This document shows positions 13,027 through 22,133 of a DNA stretch of 64,000 bases, in pieces. The stretch's first letter is position 1, and each line of letters opens with the position of its first letter. This stretch comes from Puccinellia tenuiflora (taxonomy: Eukaryota; Streptophyta; Magnoliopsida; Poales; Poaceae): assembly GCA_012064385.1 (NCBI GenBank), contig QRDG01000140.1:1781716-1845715 (forward strand), given 5' to 3'. Made by a program: the position numbers and the translations under genes. The notes under the pieces were generated by a model. It searched no databases. It had not been told where the DNA came from and saw only the letters and a list, made by a program, of their open reading frames with translations.

Positions 13027-16000
13027 TCATTTATTAAACCGGCCACTTCTTCTTGGTTGAGTTACCGATTGTGCGTCAGGTTTTTTGGTGTCAGCATTTT
13101 GCTGATTTTCCAAGTTTAGCTGCTGCTGTCTCAGTTTCTCCTCCAGTTTCAACCTTTCGCATGTTCTGGCATTATGTCCTCTTATTTTCCCACAACTTCC
13201 ACATGTCCGTATTCCTCGTGGCATCATTTTTTTAGCGTCGCCACTCTGTCGCGCTGAAACTTGTTGTTCGAGGATCTCCTTTTTATTGGGGCATGTCCGC
13301 GAGTTGTGTCCAGCCTTTTTATGGCAGATGCTGCAAATACATCGCCCTAACGGAACAGTTATATCAGTGTGCTCATTGTCTGCGTGTGCATGGCTGTTAG
13401 GAGTTTCCGTTGTGCATGTTTCTACTTTATCTCCAGTTGTACTGATGGCATTGTCGGTCGAGTCCTCACTGTCATCTTGGTCTTCTTTTTCTTCATCGTC
13501 TTGTTCCATTTCTTCATCCTCTTCCTCTCCTTCTTCCTCTTCTTCTGTGTCGTTTTCATAGTCATCTTCATCAGTTTCTAGCTCTTCTTCTTCATCTATT
13601 TTTCCCATATTCTGTGTTGCAAGTAAGTTTTGGATGCACGGCTTCACATTTTCTGGAGAGCTGGTAGGCCCATACACCTTGTGGTGTGCTTCGAGGAGCT
13701 TTTGCGCAAGCTCTCTCTTTTTGCATGTTCTGGAATTGTGTCCTGCAATTTTATTGCAGTTGCTGCACAGCCTTTGACCCTTTGGAAGTCCATTAGCATC
13801 AAGTTCTGGCTGCGGGCGTGGAGCTACAGCTTTTTTCCCAGTGTCCAAGCCAGTTTTCTCATTCTTGCTGCCTTTTGTTTTTGCCATTGGAGGCGGCTAG
13901 ATATCTGCATAAGGATCTGGAGGAGCAGCATTATTTGTATCTGGAATCTCGCTAGACCCTGCCATTCCAATAGGTGTTCCCTTTTGAGTTGAATTGTTAA
14001 CATCGATTTCATCAGAGTCCATGCATGTATTCACATCTCTCAAAGCTAGGGATGGCACTGGGTACCCGAAACCCGCTAACCCGACGGGTACCCGCACTAA
14101 ATGGGGAGGGTTTGGTGGCAAACTATACCCGCGGGGCTGCTTAGCGGTAAATATTCAGACCCGCCGGGTCTAGCGGAGGCAGGTATGGGGGTGCCAAACC
14201 CGGACCCGCGAACCCGCAGACCCGACTAAGACATGTGAACCCACATGTCATTGCCTCACACCACAGCACATCACACAGCAGTACACCACGCACGCACGCA
14301 TCCACGCACGCAAACACCACGCACGCATGCACCACATAGCACACACCACGCACGCACGCACCACACAGCAGTGACAGCACCCACCACGCACACACGCAGG
14401 CAAACTCCACTCACGCGGCACGCACGCACCAGGCTGGCTTCCTCCTCCACCCAATCCCAACTACCTATAGATCTGGAGTTGAGTTAGCGCCGTAATCGCC
14501 GCGTAGTTTCGGAATCGAATCGTACTCGGTTCGATCTCGGTACGGTGAGCTTGTTTATCTCTTGCGCAGGTTACCTCGATTCGATCGACGCGTTGGGATT
14601 CCGGCGATCTCGAAGCGAGAACGCGAGGCGGCTGCTTTTGCGAGCAGAACCTCCAGATCTGCCTGTACGGAGAGTCTGATCCGTTGCTGATCTGATGTCT
14701 TGCGGCGGATCTCGGTTGTTCATGGTGGTTTCGGGTTCCTCGGCAGCGGCGAGGATGGAGGTTCTTTCCGGCGTGTTCGTGGGGATCCGTCTGCTCTGCT
14801 TCGTGCTGACCTAAGGATGGCTGCCTCGACGCCGACCGTCACCAAGGACGGCCGCTCGCCGCCCATGCCCTCCTCTCTCGCGGGTACCCATCGGGTCCCG
14901 GGTACCCGGCGGGTGGCGGGTCTGGTGGAGACCTGGACCCGACGACGGGTTCGGGGGCGGGTCGCAGGGGCGGGTGCGGGTATGGGGGGGCCAAACCCGG
15001 CCCCGAACCCGGCGGGTGCCATTAGCACTCAAAGCAGACAGGGCCATGTCAAACATTTGGTCCGAGGAGCATCCTTTGTTTACCATCTTCATGGCCTCGT
15101 TGTACAGGATTGTTCGCTTGTACTCAAGTGATGTACCGTTTGTGTCTGACGCTCTGTAGTCTCTGCGGTTGAAACTTGGATCCTTCACGGCATTTTTGGT
15201 GTATCTTTGCAGTATGTATTCTTCGGGTATTTTGTCCAATCTTAGGTGATCAAACACTGCTATGACGTGCTGGCAGAACAATCCTGCAGAGATACGTGTT
15301 GAATGTGTTATTTCTCATATGTATGTATATTTAACCAGTCTGTTGTAATAATGCAAAGAAAAAGGGATGTACATAATAATAAGAATTTTTTCCCGTACCT
15401 GTGTGTTCCCACAGCTTGCATTCGCACTGATATTTGCCTTCAGTCTCATTAGCATATACACGAAACTCATGTCGGGACCAAGCAAATTTTTTACTTTGGT
15501 TGTAGTGGTGCACAAGGAACTCTGTGGGGTCTTCGTGTGATCTTTTGATGCGAAATGCAGTACTGTGATACAGGCGTTCCCGAAACACTGAATACACAGC
15601 CCTTGTGTAGTGCTCAATGAATTGTTTCTCAAACCCATATCGTGTTGCCCCTTTTCTGTCCGCCTGCACATGTTCGATAAAAACAGTATACAGTTAACTT
15701 CCAATGTGCATATATCTGGACTTCCACATTACAATTTTATGAACTTCCATTTTTAAATCATTCTACAACCCCACCCAGCTGAAACACGTACAGTGGAGAA
15801 CTTCTCAGCCATTTTTGGTTTTTAAATGTGAACCTTCTTTAAATCAATATTTTCATTTTTTCATGTAGTAGTAAACTGCCGCATGTAGGAGTTATGAACT
15901 TTCTATAAATGACAACAACTAATGCAAAGAATTAGAAAAATCATACCATAGAGGCAATAGTTTCAGCATTCTCCGCTTCATGTCTGGTCTGTATGCAGCT

Positions 16001-18909
16001 GTTCACCTGCTGTGCAAATATATGGAGATCATGGCGCTCTTTTACAAAGCCTCTTTTCAGCACATAATTCATACTCTCGCTTCTTTGGGTCGATGTCATA
16101 CGAGCGCAGAAAACCTCCTTCCAGTAAGCTGATACCCAAGACTTCCTTTCAGCCCACAAGTTTACCATTACATTGACATCATGCAGACCATACTTGTCCA
16201 TCAAGGCATGCCAAGCATCTTCGAATTCCGACGACATTAGTGGATGATTAAGAACTGCAGCAAGCTCATCCTTTAGTTCGGGAAACAATTTATAAAGTCT
16301 CCCTAATGGATCCTTATGCTTCCTCATAATGTGCCATCGACACAATATATGGATAGAGCGTGTCAAAATCGCTTTTATTGCCTTCGCCATCGAGGGGCAC
16401 TGATCTGCATTTTGAAAATTTTATGGATAAGACATTTTATCTGTTATTCTTTTGTCCTTTTTTGTTGATGGAAGGAATAAGACAGACCTGTTAGTATGCA
16501 TATAGGTTGCTTCCCTCCCATGCAATTCAAGAAGGTGCTAAATACCCATTTGAAAGATTCGACACTCTCATCACCCATGAGTGCAACACCAAAAATGCAT
16601 GACTGTAAGTGGTTGTTGACGCCTACAAATACGGCCAGTGGCATATGGTGCTTGTTTGTCTTGTAGGTTGTATCAAATGTCACACAGTCTCCAAAATCCA
16701 TGTATTTTGCTCTGCCGCTTGCGTTTGCCCAGAATATGTTCTTTATTCTGTTCTCTTCGTCAACCTGCACATCATAGAAAAAGTTTGAATTCTCAGCCTT
16801 CATGTCCTCGAAATGTTTGAACATCTTCCGGACTGCGCTTTTGCTATCCTCACGAGCAAATTCTGCTTTCCTGCAATAAAGTTCATAATAATTGTTAGTG
16901 GAGCCATTTTTCTTCTTTTTTCGTTACATGACATGTGAACTTCAATTCTTTTGTAATGTGAACTTTTTTACATACATGTTCAGCACATCTTTATCATGAA
17001 AAGGAAGTTTGTCTCGCCCATTATACAGTTTGGATAGCAGCCCCATTATGTTAACATGCTTGACATTGCTTGAATGGAGGTCCTTTATATATCCCTTCAA
17101 ATTCGTGTCCACCTTCTTGTGTGATTTCAGGAACACGAGCATTGATGGGCTCAACAGAAGAGGGTGGTTGTGCTCAAGTTCAACATTTCTCACGACACAC
17201 GTACCATCACTTCTCTGCTTAAATCTCATCAACGCTTTGCAGCCAGTTCTTTTGCTTAGCTTATCACGTTGTCGGTCAGCATCGGCAACACTTGGCTTGC
17301 ATTTACCTTCTTGCACACATTGTAGGTACCGCTTGCCTCTGTTGAGCTGCCCTTTTTTTATGCCAAAGCCCGTGTGCTTGGCATATGCGTTGTAAAAGTC
17401 ATATGCCTCAGTTTCTGAGCCAAATTCTTGACCAACGACTGGTATCATATAGGCTGGAAGCTCTGGTGCCTACAAGGTGTTTTTACACATAGTGGGAACA
17501 AGGATATTATTTATTTTTTTACTTTAAAAAATATTATTCAGTGTTTACTTTTTTTGCAAAATAATTCTTCTGGTGGCAGCAGCAAACTTACATGTGTGTA
17601 TGTTCGGAGCTCTGTAGGAGTTTGTGACTTGACCGGCTTGATTGGGCATGGCGGTGTGACAATTGGTATATGACACAGAGGATCAACGGGAGGCATGTGG
17701 TTTGACGTAGTTCTTATCTGCTTCTTGCATCGTTCAGGGCAGTCTGTATCTTTTTTAATACTTGAGTTTCCTCTCTGACTCACTGTTGTTTTTGGAGGAC
17801 ACTGTGTGGACTTGTTTTCAGTCTGAACCTCAAATTCTTCAAAACTGGACTTCTCTGTTGATGACTCAGGGTTACCTCCTGCAGTGGATCCTTTATCTCT
17901 GAACATGCCAACATTCTGTGCAATTTTATTAACTCCTACAGATGCATTTGTGGACTTCATCTTGCCGTCCTTATGCACTGCTTGTCGTGGCTGTCGGAAC
18001 ACAGGGTCTGTAACAAAGATTTTCTCGTTGCACAGAACTGGAGAGGGCGGAGGCTTTGGTGGTCCTGTCCAAAACAGTATCTCTTCCTCCTCATCCTGAA
18101 TGAAGCTTGGCGGTACTGTTCGTATGGGAGCTGCATCGATAACTGAACTAAACTTCCTTTTGTTATTCTTTGCGACAACGTTGTGATAATTCATCCCACA
18201 CACACCCTGAGTTTGCTCATCCATCTGATATGCGAATTTTGCAGTACTTGAATTATCAGTTACACACCCTGAAGGATTACAGTCTTTGACGGCTGCAGCT
18301 TTTGCACCACTCCGGCGTTTGCCACCACCCCTGGGAAACCGCATCACAGGATCAACAACTGTCATTGGTGAATCATACTTCATTGGAGAACTTGGAGGTT
18401 GCTTCGGGCCAGACCAGCTTGCTATTTCATCTTCGAATTCTCCATATAATTTTGCAACTTCTGATGTAGTTCCAATACCAGTTCTGTAGTCAATCGTGTT
18501 GTTACCAACCACATAGCATGCCTTTTTTGGATGTTTACTTGGTTGCAATTCCTGGAACAAAAAATGTACTGGTGTTTATTACTTATATATACCTTTTTCT
18601 CATTTTCATGTGAAATAAACCTATAAACAAATTAATATGAACTGCAGCCGTAATATTAAGTGAACCATAACATGCACCCATGTGGACTTCAAACTCATAC
18701 AGAAACCAAAATCAGTGTACTCTTGCATTTAATTTTTTTTCCTTCGTTTAAGTGAACCCCAGGATAAAATTAAGTGAACTTTTGTTACTTAGGACCTACA
18801 AAGGGCTCATGCGTTGAAGTGAAGCTAAGCAACCTAATTCAATCAACTCAAGTGCAGATCAGAATTCAACACATCAGAAGTTTACAGTTCAAACCTTCGG
18901 GTCTGCCAT
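13027..18909 (-). pseudogene. FAR1-related MULE transposase, split by hAT element and nonsense codon
   Basis: Minus-strand exons by splice sites and phase: 18909-18895 (starts MADPK), 18551-17592, 17469-16976, 16870-16488, 16404-15947, 15663-15399, 15283-13027 (containing the hAT insert). Domains in order: a long linker with GPxxPPxSP repeats; a FAR1 DNA-binding domain (EFGSETEAYDFYNAYAKHTG); the MULE transposase core (FGDCVTFDTTYKTNK, and DQCPSMAKAI with RWHIMRKHK); a SWIM finger across the exon 6/7 junction (CECKLWEHTG, then LFCQHV); and a C-terminal region with three zinc knuckles of the form CxxCxxxxGHNxRTC separated by an acidic Glu/Asp run. FAR1 and FHY3 are domesticated members of this family. 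Breaks: an 981-bp hAT insertion at 14047-15027, whose removal restores frame, and an in-frame TAG at 13897-13899 just before the knuckle region. It may otherwise be two products, transposase plus a knuckle protein from the ATG at 13887. Confidence 0.8.
14047..15027. mobile_element. Non-autonomous hAT element, 981 bp, 8-bp TSD CTCAAAGC
   Basis: The perfect 8-bp duplication CTCAAAGC is at 14039-14046 and 15028-15035, the hAT hallmark length. Termini are TAGGGATGGCAC on the left and, on the minus strand, TGCTAATGGCAC on the right. Subterminal regions are full of GGGTACCCG and CGGGT words on both sides. The interior holds a cacgcacgca microsatellite (about 14270-14440) and no transposase. It interrupts the last exon of the MULE transposase. 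Confidence 0.88.
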
Positions 18910-19169
18910 TGCCAGCCTCTTTGACAACGGTTGCTCGCCTGAGTTTTCATCCAGCAATTCAGCTCTCCGTCGAATTGGAGCCATCACCGTATCCAGGCTG
19001 CCCCTCTAGATGCCTGTGCCAATGCGAGGAAGAAGGTGCTCCTGCTCGGGAGGAAGATGTTGTGTCCGCCGCGGCCTCCCTCGTGTCGGCTGGCTCCTTC
19101 GCTCGCTCGGCCGCGACGACCGCGTGGAAGAAGGTGCTCCTGCTCGGGGGGAAAGAGGTCGTGTCCGCC

Positions 19170-19466
19170 GCGTAAGAAGGTGCTCCCGCTCGGGGAAAGT
19201 CGCCGACGGCGCCGCGTCCTCACTCGTGTCGGCTGCCGCCGCCGCTCGCTCGGCCGCGTCGATCCGCGCGTAAGAAGGTGCTCCCGCTCGGGGAGAGTCG
19301 CCGACGGCGCCGCGTCCTCACTCGCGTCGGCTGCCGCCGCCGCTCGCTCGGCCGCGTCGATCCGCGCGTAAGAAGGTGCTCCCGCTCGGGGGAAGTCGCC
19401 GACGGCGCCGCGGCCTCCCTCGCGTCGGCTACCGCCGCCGCTCGCTCGGCCGCGTCGATCCGCCGG
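19170..19466. repeat. GC-rich tandem repeat, ~99-bp unit, upstream of the transposase
   Basis: Three near-identical units start with cgtaagaaggtgctcccgct at about 19170, 19269 and 19368 and end with cgctcggccgcgtcgatccg. More diverged units extend back to about 19030. It sits upstream of the minus-strand transposase start (18909), in the presumed promoter/leader region just inside the right terminus. Confidence 0.85.
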
Positions 19467-19619
19467 GAAGGAGGGACGGGAGGTTCGGAAAGGGACGGGA
19501 GGTGTTTCTATCGGGGACGGGTGTTGACAATTTTATTGTTGGTAGTTGCCTGTCTGGGTGGGGGTCATGTCCGGTTCGGGATAGAAACCAAACCAAGTTG
19601 GTTTCCGCAGGGGGTGGGG

Positions 19620-19671
19620 GTTGTAGAATAGGTATTCTACAATCACTTAAAGGGGGTTGTAGAATAGTCCC

Positions 19672-19675
<4 letters not shown>
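19620..19675 (-). repeat. Right terminal inverted repeat of the large MULE
   Basis: Read on the minus strand from 19675 it gives GGGTGGGACTATTCTACAAC, then TGTAGAATACCTATTCTAC, matching the left end at 2851-2899 apart from a short spacer difference. It abuts the long (TA)n tract. Confidence 0.7.

Positions 19676-19752
<77 letters not shown>
19676..19752. repeat. (TA)n microsatellite, ~77 bp
   Basis: An uninterrupted TA dinucleotide tract directly outside the right MULE terminus. The left terminus abuts a shorter TA tract (2831-2850), so together they mark the insertion target. Confidence 0.95.
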
Positions 19753-19755
<3 letters not shown>

Positions 19756-20833
19756 AAAACAAATACAAGAGTTCTAAGATTACTTGTTTTTAATTAGAAC
19801 GAGAAACTAAAAAAAAGGTTCATTTGAGTGTTCAAAGGGGTGTCCCGTGAGTTCAATGTCATCATGTTTGGTTTCCTCTAAAAACTTGCAGCAATAAATT
19901 TATCATATGAAATTTTGTAGAGCAATCCTATAATTCAAATGTTACGAAAAGGATTTTTTTCAAGATTGCAAATTTGCATTTTAAAAGAAATCATTGATCC
20001 AAAGAGCCCTGAAATTCTCATGGTGGTGAGAGAGCATGTGCTTATTTACCAAGAGGTGTTCGGTTTAAGACTTTTTTTAACAGTCCTGAGGGACCTAGAA
20101 GCTTTCATTCAGGCATAAGACATAATAGACCAAAAAATGAAAATTATAGTCAAGTCCATACAATTTGCACTAAGGACCGTAGAACTAAAAGTAGAAACGG
20201 CATCGGGTCCAGCTCCATCCCCACCGCATCGGAGAAACACGGCGCAGATCTTTGCCGGCCGGAGATGCGGGGGGAGGGGAGGCCGACGGAGAGGAGCCCG
20301 AGATGACAACGGCGACTCTCAAGGAGAGGAGCATAGAGAGAGGAGAGGAAGAGAAAGTTTAGGATCTGGGATGCTAACTCCAAGACTTCTTCCTTATGCA
20401 CAAGCTATCTGCACGGAGCACGATATAAGGACTTATTCACATGATTCTAAAATCACATGGATAGTAACAATACAAGATTAAACTGTCATGTCCATTTAAA
20501 TCATACAAGATTTTGGTTCTTTTTATTACATCAAGCAGAAGCAAATTTTGAGATGTAGTGTCATCACATGCCATCATTAGAAGAAGAAAAATCATACTTT
20601 TGATTTAATCCTACTAAAACAGGGCGGTAAGCTCTATCAGCAAACTCAAATCTTGATTCAATCCTACTAATCAAATAATCAACATAGGAAAAATTCTAAC
20701 AATTATATTCCTCCAAAATTCCTATAAAGAACATCTGAATCAAAGAGACCCTAAAGTCCAAGAACAGCGAAGCCAAAACTGTAAACCCATCGGATCTCCT
20801 GCCTTTCCCACAGGTGAAAGATGTTGGATGTCG
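19753..20833. other. Intergenic DNA, no supported gene
   Basis: AT-rich sequence without a credible reading frame. The frame at about 20137-20480 is arginine-rich, open on both strands and without recognisable domain content. Words such as atccaaagagccctga (about 19997) and aatcaaagagaccctaa (about 20738) resemble ends of PIF/Tourist-type MITEs but could not be paired with confidence. Confidence 0.4.
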
Positions 20834-20843
20834 CATTCCCGTG

Positions 20844-21185
20844 TATTTTTGCCAAATCTGACCCTTTACTCAAACTAATATCACATCTAGCCTCTCCGCG
20901 AAACTATTTCCAAATTTGGCCTCTGAGGTCGGCGCCAATAAGGATGGAGCCGAACTTGTACAGGGTCGGCGCCAGGTCATTTCCATACTCAGATGCTCCG
21001 ACAGGTCGGCGCCAACCGAAATTGGCGCCGAAGGTAGGTCGGCGCCAATGAGGATGGAGCCGACATGCACAAGGTCGGCGCCATCGAGGATGGAGCCGAC
21101 CTCAGAGGCCAAATTTGAAAATAGTTTTGCGGAGAGGCCACATGTGATATTAGTTTAGTTTGAGGCCAGATTTGGCAAAAAATAC
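20844..21185. mobile_element. Mutator-type MITE, 342 bp, 10-bp TSD CATTCCCGTG
   Basis: The direct repeat CATTCCCGTG at 20834-20843 and 21186-21195 flanks inverted ends TATTTTTGCCAAATCTG and CAGATTTGGCAAAAAATA. The TSD length fits Mutator. The arms continue inward (cctctccgcgaaactatt against aatagttttgcggagagg), so the element can fold back. The centre repeats aggtcggcgcca and gaggatggagccgac several times. No coding capacity. Confidence 0.88.
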
Positions 21186-21346
21186 CATTCCCGTGGGGTG
21201 TAGGGGTCGGCAGTGGGCCCTCGTAGAATTGATCCTAGTACTGGCACGATTATGAGAGATAGTCTATACTACAGTAATATTTTAAGAGCGACGCACTGCC
21301 ACTGCCAAATGACTCCTCCCTACTCCGACTAGAACTTACTGTCAGG

Positions 21347-21433
21347 CCATCCGATTCCGATAGCAACAAGAACCTCCATCCGATTCCGATAGCAACAAGA
21401 ACCTCCATCCGATTCCGATAGCAACAAGAACCT
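21347..21433. repeat. 29-bp unit, three perfect tandem copies
   Basis: Copies at 21347-21375, 21376-21404 and 21405-21433, each beginning ccatccgattccgatagcaa, are identical. They lie about 100 bases upstream of the DUF1618 start and may be in its promoter or leader. Confidence 0.95.
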
Positions 21434-21790
21434 CCATGGATCGATAAATACTATTCTCCTAGCAGTCGAAGGCCATCGATCTTCGATCATGTCTATTCGA
21501 TCTTTGTTCCCGTCCCTGTCTAGCTATTACGATGAATCCCTGCGTCCGCCGCCAGAACGGCGGCGCGGAAGAAGATGAGAGAGCTTCCTGGGATTGGGGG
21601 GAAGCCCTCATCGACTGCACCGCCTACATGATCGACGAGAGCAACCACACATCCGCTCGCCATCCCTTCACCACGACCACGAGAGCGGGCAAATCCGAGG
21701 AGCTACAGGTCACCTTCTGGCTCACCCCGCCTCCGCATATTTCCTATTTCAGCATATCATACACTAGCGGTGAACGCACCCAGTTCATCC

Positions 21791-21944
21791 TGTTAGACAT
21801 GTAAACCTGTACGTATGGGGTTATGGTATAGTATACCACACCCATACGTATGCTCTTATGTACGCCACCGTAGGGGCTGTTCCTACGCTATATTAACACG
21901 TAACCGAACCCAGGGAGAGGGTATCGTTCCCACAACAATCGACA
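21791..21944 (+). repeat. 5' LTR of the Copia element in DUF1618
   Basis: Starts TGTTAG, ends GACA, followed at once by the primer-binding site TGGTATCAGAGC. Confidence 0.95.
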
Positions 21945-21956
21945 TGGTATCAGAGC
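21945..21956 (+). other. Primer-binding site (initiator Met tRNA type)
   Basis: TGGTATCAGAGC directly abuts the 5' LTR, as in most plant Copia elements. Confidence 0.9.
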
Positions 21957-22133
21957 TACCTTTTCCAGACGTCTGGCGATAAACACAAAACCCTAGATCG
22001 CCGCCGGTCACGATCGGCCGATCGCCTCAAAACTCCTCGATCTACTGGTTACGATCAGTTGATCAGATCCCAAGACCTTGCTGCTGGTTACGATCAGCGG
22101 TGCAAAAAAAACCCACCCTCCCACACCGATCTG

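Larger units (their letters stand above)
2851..19675. mobile_element. 16.8-kb Mutator-like element with FAR1 transposase and double Ulp1 cargo gene
   Basis: The ends are related inverted sequences. The left end has CTATTCTACAACC followed by TGTAGAATAACTATTCTAC; the right end, read on the minus strand, has CTATTCTACAACC and then TGTAGAATACCTATTCTAC. Both ends abut (TA)n tracts (2831-2850 and 19676-19752), so the target was a TA microsatellite and the expected 9-10 bp duplication cannot be told apart from the repeat. Inside are two convergent genes: a 15-exon gene with two C48-type peptidase domains (plus strand, 3479-11510) and a FAR1/MULE transposase (minus strand, 18909-13027). GC-rich blocks lie just inside each terminus (about 3000-3480 and 18950-19520), where promoters of inward-facing genes would be. 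MULEs carrying Ulp1-like genes are known (the Kaonashi group). Both genes contain stops or shifts and the transposase is split by a hAT element, so this copy is probably non-autonomous. Confidence 0.8.

Noticed and set aside
13286..13581. Ser-rich plus-strand frame, possible low-complexity protein
   Set aside because: Antisense of the Glu/Asp run in the zinc-knuckle part of the transposase gene.
14141..14487. Cys/His-rich peptides in the hAT element
   Set aside because: They come from the cacgcacgca microsatellite.
19010..19777. Arginine/alanine-rich frames upstream of the transposase
   Set aside because: They are readings of the 99-bp tandem repeat and the TA tract, not genes.
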